Below are positions 27,254-35,761 of a stretch of DNA of 64,000 nt, piece by piece. Source of the stretch: Pseudomonas sp. Fl4BN1 (GTDB lineage: Bacteria > Pseudomonadota > Gammaproteobacteria > Pseudomonadales > Pseudomonadaceae); assembly GCF_009908285.1 (NCBI RefSeq), contig NZ_JAAARM010000022.1, positions 1-64,000 on the forward strand, written 5' to 3'. Each line of letters begins with the position of its first letter. The first letter of the stretch is position 1. The notes beneath the pieces are model-generated. The model worked only from the letters and a program-made list of their open reading frames with translations, searched no databases and was not told where the DNA came from. The translations under genes and the position numbers were made by a program.

Positions 27254-28912
27254 ATGACCGACCCTAAGCGCGGCGCATCTCGCGGGCTGCTCGCATTGCT
27301 CAGGCCGTTTCGCACCACCGTGGTGATCTCCGTTGCCTTAGGGATGGCCGGCGGCCTGGCTATTACCCTGTTGCTGGCCACCATCAACAATGCCCTGCAC
27401 TCGCCCACAGGCATGAACCAGGCGGTGATCCTGACCTTCGCCGGCCTGTGCCTGTTGGCCTTGACCAGCTCGATCGTCTCCGACATCGGCACCAACTACG
27501 TCGGTCAGAGGATCATTGCCGCGCTGCGCAAAGACCTGGGCGAAAGGGTCCTGTGCGCACCGATCGAACAGATCGAGCGCTATCGCAGCCATCGACTGAT
27601 TCCCGTGCTGACCCACGATGTCGACACCATCAGCGAGTTTTCCTTTGCCTTCACCCCACTGGCCATCGCGTTCACGGTCACCCTGGGCTGCCTGGGCTAT
27701 CTGGCCTACCTGTCGGTGCCGATGTTCGTACTGATGATCGTGGCCATCATCATCGGCAGCAGTGTGCAGTTCATCGCCGGCGCCAAGGGCATCAGGGGCT
27801 TCGATGAGGCCCGCGACCAGGAAGACGAATTGCAGCGCTACTACTCGGCCATCGCCTCGGGGGCCAAGGAGTTGCGCATGCACCGGCCTCGACGCTATCG
27901 GATGAACACCCACCGCATCCAGGAAACCGCGGATCGCATCAGTGACATCCAGGTGCGCTCGGTGAACATCTACATCATGGCCAAGACCTTCGGCTCGATG
28001 CTGTTCTTCGTGGTCATCGGCCTGGCCCTGGCCATGCAGGCCTACAACCCGAATCCCGATCCTGCGGTGATCACCGGCTTCGTCCTGGTGCTGCTGTACA
28101 TGAAAGGCCCCCTGGAACACGTGGTCGGCTACCTGCCGATCATCGGCCGGGCCAAGATCGCCTTCGACCGCATCCGCGAACTGTCCGAGCGCTTCTCGTC
28201 CCCGGAACCGCATCTGCTGATGGACGACGCCGAGGCCCCGACTCCGGTGGTCAACAGCCTTGAGCTGCGCGGCGTGAGCTACAGTCCGCCGCCAGTGGAA
28301 GGTAGCGAACCGTTCCACCTGGGGCCGATCAACCTGAGCATCAAGCAGGGCGACATCGTGTTCATCGTCGGTGAAAACGGCTGCGGCAAGACCACCCTGA
28401 TCAAACTGCTGCTGGGCCTCTACCAACCCCAGTCAGGAGACATCCACCTCAATGGCGAGGCTGTGGTCGCGCGCACCCGGGACGATTACCGCCAGCTGTT
28501 CACCACCGTGTTCTCCGACTACTTCCTGTTCGACGATATGGTCCAGGGCAGCGGCCAGGGCTCGCTGGACAACGCCGCGCAATACCTGGACCGCCTGGAA
28601 ATCGCCCACAAGGTCAGCATCAAGGACGGCGCCTTCAGCACCACCGACCTGTCCACCGGGCAACGCAAGCGCCTGGCCCTGGTCAACGCCTGGCTCGAAG
28701 GACGCCCAGTGCTGGTGTTCGACGAATGGGCCGCGGACCAGGATCCGGCCTTCCGGCGGATTTTCTACACCGAGCTGCTGCCGGACCTCAAGCGCCTGGG
28801 CAAGACCATCATCGTGATCAGTCACGACGATCGCTATTTCGACATTGCCGACCAACTGGTGCGCCTGCGCGCCGGCAAGGTCGTGCACGAACACGCATTG
28901 GAATCGGCCTGA
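27254..28912 (+). CDS. pvdE: ABC exporter of ferribactin to the periplasm
   Basis: Half-type ABC exporter of 552 residues in the inner membrane, which moves the acylated precursor into the periplasm for maturation. Six N-terminal helices span about residues 20-310. The ATPase has Walker A GENGCGKTTLIK near 374-385, a slightly altered signature LSTGQRKRLAL and Walker B VLVFDEWAADQDP. ATG 27254 follows a GGGAAG site. The long frame further upstream runs antisense through pvdF and is not coding. fpvA follows 108 bases later in the same direction. Confidence 0.94.
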   Translation: MTDPKRGASRGLLALLRPFRTTVVISVALGMAGGLAITLLLATINNALHSPTGMNQAVILTFAGLCLLALTSSIVSDIGTNYVGQRIIAALRKDLGERVLCAPIEQIERYRSHRLIPVLTHDVDTISEFSFAFTPLAIAFTVTLGCLGYLAYLSVPMFVLMIVAIIIGSSVQFIAGAKGIRGFDEARDQEDELQRYYSAIASGAKELRMHRPRRYRMNTHRIQETADRISDIQVRSVNIYIMAKTFGSMLFFVVIGLALAMQAYNPNPDPAVITGFVLVLLYMKGPLEHVVGYLPIIGRAKIAFDRIRELSERFSSPEPHLLMDDAEAPTPVVNSLELRGVSYSPPPVEGSEPFHLGPINLSIKQGDIVFIVGENGCGKTTLIKLLLGLYQPQSGDIHLNGEAVVARTRDDYRQLFTTVFSDYFLFDDMVQGSGQGSLDNAAQYLDRLEIAHKVSIKDGAFSTTDLSTGQRKRLALVNAWLEGRPVLVFDEWAADQDPAFRRIFYTELLPDLKRLGKTIIVISHDDRYFDIADQLVRLRAGKVVHEHALESA

Positions 28913-28953
28913 GTTTTTTTTCCGGTTTGTTCAAGGAAGAACGTCTCACTAGT

Positions 28954-28972
28954 GGTAATGAGAATTAAACGC
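28954..28972 (+). promoter_or_regulatory. Candidate Fur box upstream of fpvA
   Basis: GGTAATGAGAATTAAACGC matches 12 of 19 positions of the Fur consensus. It lies 49-67 bases before the receptor start. No PvdS box was found here, consistent with FpvI- or Fur-linked control. Confidence 0.5.
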
Positions 28973-29020
28973 AATAGATACCCATAACAGCCAACCTAAT
29001 ACATAGAAGAGAAAGCATCC

Positions 29021-31432
29021 ATGTCAGCACTACTCGGTCTCAGTCCCCTGAGTAAAGCGCTATCCATGCGACGGGCCCTGCACATCAACCTCCTGCCGAG
29101 CGCCCTCGCCCTTGCGGTATCGCTACCGGTGGCGGGCTACGTCCAGGCCCAGGAGATCGAGCTGGACATTCCTGCGCAGCCTTTGGGCAGCGCCTTGCAG
29201 GAGTTTGGTCGCCAGGCCAACCTGCAGGTTCTCTACAACCCGACAGACATCCAGAGCCAGCGCAGCACCTCGGTGAAGGGCAAGATGGAGCCGCAGCAGG
29301 CAATCAAGACCCTGCTCAATGGCACCCGCACCACCTACAGCCTCAACGGCAATTCGCTGACCATCAATGCCGCGACCGCCAATGGCGTGGAGCTGGGTGT
29401 CACCAAAGTCAGCGCTGACCAGTTGGGCACCATCACCGAAGGCTCGGGCTCCTATACCCCGGGCACCATCGCCACCGCCACGCGCCTGGTGCTGAGCCCG
29501 CGGGAAACCCCGCAGTCGATCTCGGTGACCACCCGCCAGGCGATGGACGACTTCAACCTCACCTCGATCAACGACGTGATGCGCCACACCCCGGGCATCA
29601 CCGTAAACGCCTACGACACCCAGCGCAGTGACTACTACTCGCGTGGTTTCTCGGTGCAGAACTTCCAGATCGATGGCATCCCGACCATCCGCGACGCGGT
29701 CTATGCCAGCGGCCAGACCCTGAGCGACATGGCGATCTATGACCGGGTGGAAGTGCTCAAGGGCGCCAGCGGCCTGTTGACCGGCGCCGGCGACCCCGGC
29801 GGCACCATCAACCTGATCCGCAAGAAACCCACCAGCCAATTCCAGGGCCATGCCAGCCAGGGGTTCGGCTCCTGGAACAACTACCGTACCGAGGTCGATG
29901 TCAGCGGTCCCTTGACCGAAACCGGCAACGTCCGTGGCCGGGCGGTGGCGGCGTATCAGCAGAAAGACTCGTTCATGGACCACTTCTCGAACAAGACCAA
30001 TGTCTACTACGGCATTCTCGACTTCGACCTGTCGCCGGACACCCAGTTGAGCGTCGGCGTCGACTACCAGGACAGCATTCCCAAGGGTTCCAGCTGGGCC
30101 GGTGCCGCGCCGCTGTTCGACAAGGCCGGCAATCGCATGGATCTTCCGCGCTCCTTCAACAGCGGCGCCCGCTGGGCTTCCTGGGAGCAGTACACGCGCA
30201 ACGTGTTCGCCACCCTGGAGCACAGCTTTGCCAACGGCTGGGTCGCCAAGGGCCAGTACAGCCACATGATCAGCGGCTATGACGCCCACGTGAACACCCT
30301 CAAGCAGCCGACCGCGGACGGCATGACCACCATCAACATCAACAGCTTCGATGGCGAGACCAAGAGCGACAGCCTCGACATGTATGTCAGCGGCCCCTTC
30401 AGCCTGCTGGGGCGCGAGCACCAGTTGGTGATCGGTGCGGCCAGCTCCAACGCCCACAAAAAGGGCTACGACTACTGGAGGCCGACCCTCGTCGAAACCA
30501 ACCGCTACGACTTCTACAACTGGGATGGTAAAGCGGGCAAGCCGTCGGACTGGGGTCCACTGGACGAAAAGACCGATCAAACAACCCGTCAGAATGCTGG
30601 CTATATCACCGCACAGTTCAGCCTGATGGATGACCTCAAGCTGTTGCTCGGCAGCCGTGTGGTCTACTACAGCCTGACCGGCACCAGCGACCTCAAGGAC
30701 ACCGGCAAGGTCGTGCCTTATGCCGGCCTGATCTACGACATCGACGAGCACTTCTCTGCCTACGCCAACTACAGCGAGATCTTCAATCCACAGAGCGCTC
30801 GTGACGCCGACAAGAAGGTGCTGGAGCCCGATGTAGGCAAGAGCTACGAACTGGGGATCAAGGGCGAGTTCTTTGAAGGCCGCCTGAACTCCAGCCTGGC
30901 CTACTTCGAACTGCACCAGGAAAACCGTGCCGTAGACGATGTCGACTACAACGCTATCCATCCGTTTGCCTATGCATCCAAGGCCATCACCGCCAAGACC
31001 AAGGGCTACGAGGCGGAAATCTCCGGCGAGCTGACTCCCGGCTGGCAGTTGAAGGCCGGCTACACCCACAAGGTGATCCGTGACGAAACCGGAACCAAGG
31101 TCTCTACCTGGGAACCCCAGGACCTGGTCAGCCTCTACACCAGCTACAAGCTGACCGGCGATCTGGACCGCCTGACCCTGGGTGGCGGACTGCGCTGGCA
31201 GGGTACAGCGTGGAACATCCTCAAAGTCAACGGCAACGACGTCAAGGTCAGCCAGGACCCCTACTCGGTGGTGGACCTGATGGCCCGCTACCAGGTCACC
31301 GATAACGTCTCGACCACGCTCAACGTCAACAACGTGTTCGACAAGACCTACTACTCCAACACCGGCTTCTTCAACTCCGCCTATTACGGCGAACCCCGCA
31401 GCTTCATGGTCACCACCCGCTGGGACTTCTGA
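29021..31432 (+). CDS. fpvA: Ferripyoverdine TonB-dependent receptor with signalling domain
   Basis: Outer-membrane receptor of 803 residues. The signal peptide ends near residue 43 (GYVQA). An STN signalling domain (about 45-122, IPAQPLGSALQEFGRQANLQ) would contact an anti-sigma factor. The plug (about 150-270) includes YSRGFSVQNFQIDGIP and LKGASGLLTGAGDPGGTINLIRKKP. The 22-strand barrel ends in the canonical aromatic terminus VTTRWDF. ATG 29021 has an AGAGAAAG site, and the internal Met at residue 17 has none. It takes up the ferric form of the pyoverdine made here. In many strains the adjoining gene is the last NRPS, but here 4.8 kb of foreign DNA intervenes. Confidence 0.95.
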   Translation: MSALLGLSPLSKALSMRRALHINLLPSALALAVSLPVAGYVQAQEIELDIPAQPLGSALQEFGRQANLQVLYNPTDIQSQRSTSVKGKMEPQQAIKTLLNGTRTTYSLNGNSLTINAATANGVELGVTKVSADQLGTITEGSGSYTPGTIATATRLVLSPRETPQSISVTTRQAMDDFNLTSINDVMRHTPGITVNAYDTQRSDYYSRGFSVQNFQIDGIPTIRDAVYASGQTLSDMAIYDRVEVLKGASGLLTGAGDPGGTINLIRKKPTSQFQGHASQGFGSWNNYRTEVDVSGPLTETGNVRGRAVAAYQQKDSFMDHFSNKTNVYYGILDFDLSPDTQLSVGVDYQDSIPKGSSWAGAAPLFDKAGNRMDLPRSFNSGARWASWEQYTRNVFATLEHSFANGWVAKGQYSHMISGYDAHVNTLKQPTADGMTTININSFDGETKSDSLDMYVSGPFSLLGREHQLVIGAASSNAHKKGYDYWRPTLVETNRYDFYNWDGKAGKPSDWGPLDEKTDQTTRQNAGYITAQFSLMDDLKLLLGSRVVYYSLTGTSDLKDTGKVVPYAGLIYDIDEHFSAYANYSEIFNPQSARDADKKVLEPDVGKSYELGIKGEFFEGRLNSSLAYFELHQENRAVDDVDYNAIHPFAYASKAITAKTKGYEAEISGELTPGWQLKAGYTHKVIRDETGTKVSTWEPQDLVSLYTSYKLTGDLDRLTLGGGLRWQGTAWNILKVNGNDVKVSQDPYSVVDLMARYQVTDNVSTTLNVNNVFDKTYYSNTGFFNSAYYGEPRSFMVTTRWDF

Positions 31433-31447
31433 TCCCGAATTCTCCCC

Positions 31448-31480
31448 GCGCCGCTGGACAAGGCTCTTGTGCAGCGGCGC
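31448..31480 (+). terminator. Terminator hairpin after fpvA
   Basis: GCGCCGCTG and CAGCGGCGC form the outer stem and ACAAG and CTTGT the inner one, with a single G-G mismatch between. It begins 16 bases after the fpvA stop. Confidence 0.7.
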
Positions 31481-31521
31481 ATCTCGTTCCCCCCCTTTCC
31501 TCTCTGACCCTCAATACCGGC

Positions 31522-32054
31522 GGCTACAAGGCCGTGGGCTGGGAGGTCTACGGCACGGAAAGCGGTGAGAATGCCGCTGCGCGCTGCTGCAACGCAGCGT
31601 GATCGGCGAGCAGTGTTTACACGAACCGCTGTGCTGCACTCGGACAACGGAGCGTCGATGAAATCAGTAACGTTGTTGAGCAAGATGTACGAACTGTGCA
31701 TCACGCCCTTGCGGGGCCGACCACGGGTCAGCAACGACAATCCCTACTCGGAGTCGCTGTTTAGAACACTGAAATACTGCCCACAATGGCCGCAGGATGG
31801 CTTTGCCAGTTTGGACACCGCACGGGCTTGGGTGAGGGGTTTCATGCGCCGGTACAACAACGAACATCGGCATAGCCGGATCCGCTTCGTCACACCGGCT
31901 GAGCGGCATCAAGGACTGGACCGTCAGGTTTTGGCCCAGCAACATGAGCTGTACAAACGAGCCAAAAAGAAAAAGCCGGATCGGTGGTAGGGTCGAACAC
32001 GTAACTGGGGGCCGATCGACACCGTGCTGTTGAACCCAGATCGAGAGCAATAGG
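31522..32054 (+). pseudogene. IS3-family transposase OrfB remnant
   Basis: C-terminal part of a DDE integrase-core transposase. Readable pieces in three shifting frames are KAVGWEVYGTESGENAAA, LLQRSVIGEQCLHEPL, then VLHSDNGASMKSVTLLSKMY through SNDNPYSESLFRTLKY (second catalytic Asp and the Glu) and RYNNEHRHSRIRFVTPAERH. The frame then meets a TAG at 31988-31990, although recognisable sequence (GRTRNWGPIDTVLLNPDREQ) continues to 32054. At least two frameshifts, one stop and a missing N-terminal half make it non-functional. The stretch to about 32115 looks like the decayed IS end. It sits directly after the fpvA terminator. Confidence 0.85.
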
Positions 32055-32223
32055 TCGATAAAAGAGCAGCATAGTTAGACGGTTGATGCGACAACCACCT
32101 TGAAAAGATACCGTCATGTTGCAACTGGTGCGTCTCGGTCGTACGTTCCAACAAAGTCTATACCATGCACTTATGCATAAAAACAGGGATCTGTCATGAC
32201 GTATTCAAGGGCTTCAAAAATCG

Positions 32224-32264
32224 AAAAACTCAGCCATCGATGTTCTTCGGTGACTGAGTTTTTT
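32224..32264 (-). terminator. Terminator of the colicin-type immunity gene
   Basis: AAAAACTCAG at the left pairs with CTGAGTTTTT at the right around an imperfect inner stem. On the minus strand it is followed by a T-rich run. It begins 9 bases past the immunity gene stop. Confidence 0.8.
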
Positions 32265-32272
32265 GACAATGA

Positions 32273-32548
32273 TTAAGCCTTTTTAAAGCCTGGCTTACCA
32301 TTTGCGGCTCGCCATTTTTTGACAACTTCCAAAACTCCTTCCGGACTGTCTTCGACCCCTTCCGCAGGATAGAAAATTAGTCCATTTTTTTCTGGATGCT
32401 CGGTCACCTCATCAAAATGCTTTGCAAGTTTTTGAATATATCTTCCAAGATCATCGCCTTTAAGTCCTTGTTTATTCTCAAAGAATTCGGCCAAAAAATC
32501 CTTGAATTCAGACTCTGTATAATCTTCTAACTTACTCTTAAGCTCCAT
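32273..32548 (-). CDS. Colicin/pyocin DNase immunity protein (Im9-like)
   Basis: Immunity protein of 91 residues that would bind and block the DNase domain of a colicin E9/S-type pyocin. The start MELKSKLEDYTESEFKDFL and the core HFDEVTEHPEKNGLIFYPAEG match the Im2/Im7/Im9 family, as does the ending VKKWRAANGKPGFKKA. ATG 32548 gives the standard family length. The gene appears intact, but the cognate killer gene is gone except for a fragment fused to the next ORF. It is AT-richer than the pyoverdine genes, as expected for acquired DNA. Confidence 0.88.
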   Translation of the reverse strand: MELKSKLEDYTESEFKDFLAEFFENKQGLKGDDLGRYIQKLAKHFDEVTEHPEKNGLIFYPAEGVEDSPEGVLEVVKKWRAANGKPGFKKA

Positions 32549-32680
32549 CTCAACCCCAATATCTCTCGAGCGACCTTCAATGTGTAACCCAGGAATTATA
32601 AATTGATCAGCTTGATCGCGACATGGAAAATAAAAACCAGTTACCGATATAATTCGGCGACTGTGTACGACCACTAACTA

Positions 32681-32944
32681 TTAGGACTGTTTGAAGCCGG
32701 CTTTACCGTTAACTGCTCGCCACTCCTTTACTTCTTTAACTACGGCTTCAGGACCACTTTTCCCAGGCTCAGGATAATACAATAGATCTGACCCAGCTGG
32801 ATATTCAGAAATCTCTTCAAACTCCAGAACAGCGTTAGTATGCGCCTGCTCTAGAGAGAGATATTGCTTATGGTGTAGTTCGTATTTTATGCGTCCCCCC
32901 ACACGCTCAGTCTTCCTGACGAATGCTGAATATCCCTTTCTCAT
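32681..32944 (-). pseudogene. Chimeric remnant: colicin HNH-DNase tail fused in frame to an immunity-protein tail
   Basis: An 87-residue open frame. Residues 1-28 (RKGYSAFVRKTERVGGRIKYELHH) match the start of the HNH nuclease motif of DNase colicins and pyocins. Residues about 40-87 (FEEISEYPAGSDLLYYPEPG to EWRAVNGKAGFKQS) are the C-terminal half of an Im9-like protein. The end of the nuclease and the beginning of the immunity gene are missing. A deletion therefore fused the two halves in frame. Whether it is expressed is unknown. The nuclease piece lacks most of the active site and cannot kill. Confidence 0.75.
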
Positions 32945-33279
32945 CGCAGCAAGGCTACCAGGGTCTCAAGGTCGCGGTGTTCGACCCCGTGCTTTACAAG
33001 GATCTGACTGATGAACAGAAAAAGCGGGCTCGCATGCGTGATCGGATTGCTACTGCTGAGCTCCGGCTGTCAGTCCGACTCAATGCCGCCACCTCGGGTA
33101 GTGGCGGTGGGTTGCCAGGCGCTGCCGGCACCTGCGGCGTGGTTCATGGAGGAACGCGAGCCGAACTTGACCCAGCGGCTGCTCAATGATTTGTCGCCAT
33201 TACTGGGGACGGTGACGAAGGATTGATCGCCCTGGCCGCATGCCAGGACTACCTCAACGAAGTCATTTCAACGAAGTGA
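32945..33279 (+). pseudogene. Phage lysis protein Rz, N-terminally truncated with an internal stop
   Basis: The readable frame contains KDLTDEQKKRARMRDRIATA and LRLSVRLNAATSG, then meets TGA at 33187-33189. The same frame continues past it as FVAITGDGDEGLIALAACQD YLNEVIS and stops at 33279. The tail is typical of Pseudomonas phage or pyocin Rz (inner-membrane spanin). CGA to TGA would explain the stop. The N-terminal membrane part is missing at the junction with the bacteriocin fragment. Rz1 is nested within it. Confidence 0.75.
33011..33226 (+). CDS. Rz1-like outer-membrane spanin lipoprotein
   Basis: Protein of 71 residues nested in the +1 frame inside Rz. It has a lipoprotein signal with lipobox LLSSGC (Cys near residue 20), a short Pro-rich segment (MPPPR) and the ending LTQRLLNDLSPLLG typical of pseudomonad Rz1 proteins. 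In phage lysis it pairs with Rz to fuse the inner and outer membranes. The frame is intact, but Rz is broken and no holin or endolysin is nearby, so it is probably an inert relic. Confidence 0.75.
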   Translation: MNRKSGLACVIGLLLLSSGCQSDSMPPPRVVAVGCQALPAPAAWFMEEREPNLTQRLLNDLSPLLGTVTKD

Positions 33280-33341
33280 AAGGAAGAGGTCGCGAGAGCG
33301 CAGAGCTAAGAGAGTTGTTAGTGGGTGAAAGCATTTAATAG

Positions 33342-33372
33342 CATAGGAAGCCCCTCTTGAGGGCTTCCTATG
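33342..33372. terminator. Perfect 12-bp stem hairpin between convergent remnants
   Basis: CATAGGAAGCCC pairs fully with GGGCTTCCTATG over a seven-base loop. It lies between the Rz remnant (plus) and the immunity-like gene (minus). It has no T-tract but is probably a bidirectional terminator. Confidence 0.6.
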
Positions 33373-33393
33373 TACCGGGCAGCATATTTTAGA

Positions 33394-33860
33394 TCAGGTA
33401 TGCTCAGGGTTGTGAAGAATGAAAGAAAGCGTATCAACCTTCATGTCGGCGGTGTAACTAAGGAAAACTCTAATCTCGGGACGTTCGGGATGCACGTAAG
33501 AGCCCCAGCCACCGACCAGACCGATTACTGGCATCTTAAATGGCTCTCTAGTTTCCCTAGGAGCGCCAAGTAGAGAGCGAACATGGGGCTTATCCATTTC
33601 TCTATAAAAAGGCGAGGGTAGCTCACCTTGATAGGCTGGAATGTTTTCCATCGTTTGTTTAATAACTATATGGAGTTTTCCGAAGACTCGACTCTCCGCC
33701 CAGAACTCTAAGTCAATACCGACATCAATATCTAGAGTGAGCCAGTCAGAGTCTTCATACTGCTTCTCTAAGGGAGTGCTTGGGATGGTATTATTCTCAA
33801 GCAGCTTGCTGTAGTTGCTTCCAATTTTTTTATTAGACTTTCAATGATTGAAGAGTTCAT
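33394..33860 (-). pseudogene. Immunity-like gene interrupted at an A7 run
   Basis: ATG 33860 overlaps the stop of the upstream toxin remnant (TAATG), indicating coupling. The first residues read MNSSIIESL, then a run of seven A (33825-33831) breaks the frame. From there the correct frame continues without stops as NNTIPSTPLEKQYEDSDWLT to FGKLHIVIKQTMENIPAYQG and ends LSFILHNPEHT. One missing A explains the break, unless the run is a programmed slippage site. The layout resembles DUF6392-type proteins found beside pyocins. Restored length is about 155 residues. A shorter start at ATG 33651 would give only the last 85 residues. Confidence 0.6.
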
Positions 33861-34325
33861 TAATACCAGCCCTGTTCTTCGTTGATTTTATGAAGAGTTG
33901 TTCGTGCGCCCTCAATGTCTTTTTCGGAAAAACCTTCTTCCAGCATGGCGCTTTTTATAGCATTAAAATTGCTGCCTACTATTCCTCTTAGGTCGGCAGC
34001 GTCTTTGCGCTGTTTTTCCTTAGTGTTGCGCCCACTGTAAGTTTCACTATATTTTTGATGCATACGTACTGGCATTGCAATGCTGGCTTCTTTTTTCATC
34101 AGCTCTCAGATTTTTTTCTCTCGAATACCAGGCACATTTAATCGTAAATAAGTATCTAGTGCTCCCTGTGCTGGCATATAGTCAAGATGGTTTCAGCGCG
34201 AGGTCTTCCGGTAAAACCACCATAGATATCGACTTCTAGTGCCTTCACTGGCGGCTTGGAAAATGCCAAGTAGACCGGAGGCATTCCTGCGTTTGCCGGC
34301 GTCACATTGATCAACCGGAGTTACT
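33860..34325 (-). pseudogene. C-terminal remnant of a polymorphic or pyocin-type toxin
   Basis: Readable pieces on the minus strand are INVTPANAGMPPVYLAFSKP with VDIYGGFTGRPR, then after a frameshift DYMPAQGALDTYLRLNVPG, an in-frame TGA at 34106-34108, and finally an open frame from ATG 34099 (KKEASIAMPVRMHQKYSETY to NEEQGWY, 79 residues). PVY, MPAQGAL and SIAMP are landmarks of the C-terminal toxin domains of Rhs and S-type proteins. The translocation and receptor-binding parts are absent. The last codons overlap the immunity-like gene, as in toxin-immunity pairs. The whole module is decayed. Confidence 0.65.
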
Positions 34326-34454
34326 CAACAGACTTGATCGTATTGTGAACAACGTTAGATTCCTGGTCACTAAACAACAAATCACCTCGCGCTGCTCATT
34401 TTGTTATAACTTGGTGATAAAGCCGTTATTACCACTTTCAACCAAGGATGACTG

Positions 34455-34823
34455 ATGGCCCCCCGCACCCCTCGTATCACCACCGGATTCGACCAGTCCT
34501 ACGCCTGCAGCACCTGCGACACCGAAAACCTCGATTTCGACCAGGACCTCAACGAACGCGACTGGACGTGCTCTGCCTGCGGCCACCCCGTGCTGATCGC
34601 TCTGGCCGACGACGCCGGCAATACCGCCCTGGTGGTGCGTTACCAGGCCCAACACCTGGAACCCGGCGACTACATCTACCAAGAGCATGACCTGGACGGC
34701 GGCGTCCTGCGGGTAATGGGCTCCAACAAAGCCATGGGCAAAGGCAACAAGTGGTACCTGGGCCTGCAGGGCTTCGGCAGTATGACCGTCGAGCCCGATC
34801 GCTATTTCAACCGCGTGCCCTAA
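34455..34823 (+). CDS. Hypothetical protein with zinc-ribbon motif
   Basis: Protein of 122 residues. Two Cys pairs, CSTCDTEN near 18 and CSACGHP near 39, make a treble-clef or zinc-ribbon-like module at the N-terminus. The C-terminal half is a small beta-rich segment (DGGVLRVMGSNKAMGKGNKW). There is no signal peptide. It is followed 4 bases later by a second hypothetical gene, which overlaps a recombinase remnant. The three look like one operon from an integrated element. No function is recognised. Confidence 0.65.
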   Translation: MAPRTPRITTGFDQSYACSTCDTENLDFDQDLNERDWTCSACGHPVLIALADDAGNTALVVRYQAQHLEPGDYIYQEHDLDGGVLRVMGSNKAMGKGNKWYLGLQGFGSMTVEPDRYFNRVP

Positions 34824-34827
34824 CACC

Positions 34828-35400
34828 ATGACCCAGCCAACGGATAGCCCCATGCCCCTGTTCGACCCCCTCCGCGACTTCTTCCAGCGCCGCAAGGCGG
34901 CCAAGCTCGATCAGTCCGCCCTGGGCCTGCAGATCCAGATCGAGCACAACGCAGTAGTGCGGGACAATTTCTTTTTCCCCGGGCCCACCATTACCGCTTC
35001 GATCCTGCGTGATGGCCAACCTGTCGGCTCCATCCGCTACGGCCAAAGCCCGCTCCAGGATCGGGTCTACATCAGCGACTTCAAGATCAGCGACACACAG
35101 CGCCGGCAGGGCAGTGGCCAGGCCGCGCTGTGGCGGATCTGGTGTCTGTACCAGGTACCGCTGACGCCCATGCACGAAGTTGCTACCTCGGTCGATTTTT
35201 GGGACAAGGTCCGCAGGCGCTTCGCCGGCGCCGGCGTCGAGCTCACGCGCGATATCCGTACCGGCGATCAGGACGCCGAGCAAGACCGCTGGAGGCACCT
35301 GATTCCCGAGCCCGAACACCTGGCCAAGATTCGGGAAATCGAGGCATCACCCGAATGGCCAGCCATCCAGAGCGCGTGGGCTGCCCGGGAGCAATCATGA
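34828..35400 (+). CDS. Hypothetical protein, possible GNAT-like acetyltransferase
   Basis: Protein of 190 residues. The central segment VYISDFKISDTQRRQGSGQ near 76-94 resembles the acetyl-CoA-binding motif (R/Q-x-x-G-x-G/A) of GNAT N-acetyltransferases and is followed by a helix (AALWRIWCLY). The rest is unassigned and the family call is tentative. Its stop codon overlaps the ATG of the recombinase remnant (ATGA), suggesting translational coupling within a mobile-element operon. Confidence 0.6.
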   Translation: MTQPTDSPMPLFDPLRDFFQRRKAAKLDQSALGLQIQIEHNAVVRDNFFFPGPTITASILRDGQPVGSIRYGQSPLQDRVYISDFKISDTQRRQGSGQAALWRIWCLYQVPLTPMHEVATSVDFWDKVRRRFAGAGVELTRDIRTGDQDAEQDRWRHLIPEPEHLAKIREIEASPEWPAIQSAWAAREQS

Positions 35401-35760
35401 ATCAGCTAATACCGCAGGCGACGCCGCTGAGCACCGTCTAACCGCATCCCAGTTTCAGCAACTGGCCGTCGTGCCGGCAGCGGTGGAGTGGTTAGTAAAT
35501 ATCGACAACCCGCGCACTCGGCGCGCCTATCCAAACGACCTGGAGGACTTTTGCGGTTTTGTCGGGCTCACCGGCGCCGATGAGTTTCGTGCCGTGACCC
35601 GGGCCCACGTCTTGGCTTGGTGCGCCCAGCTCGAAAACCCCAGCCTGGCCGGGGCCACCATCCGCCGCAAACTGGCGGCACTGGCCAGCGTGTTCGATCA
35701 CCTCCTGGAGAACAATGCCATCGCCGGTGGCAACCCGGTGCACAGTGTCAAGTGCCCGGA
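35397..35760 (+). pseudogene. Tyrosine recombinase (XerC/D-like integrase), frameshifted and truncated
   Basis: ATG 35397 begins MNQLIPQATPL. About 35 bases later the frame shifts and continues as EHRLTASQFQQLAVVPAAVE, NIDNPRTRRAYPNDLEDFCG and IRRKLAALASVFDHLLENNA, the SAM-like N-terminal core-binding domain of phage-type integrases. It ends near HSVKCPEI, where IS110 sequence takes over, so the catalytic R-H-R-Y domain is missing. It is non-functional. Confidence 0.8.
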
Positions 35761-35761
35761 G

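Noticed and set aside
28954..29020. A PvdS box for fpvA
   Set aside because: No TAAAT-N16/17-CGT word occurs in the pvdE-fpvA gap; only a Fur-like word is present.
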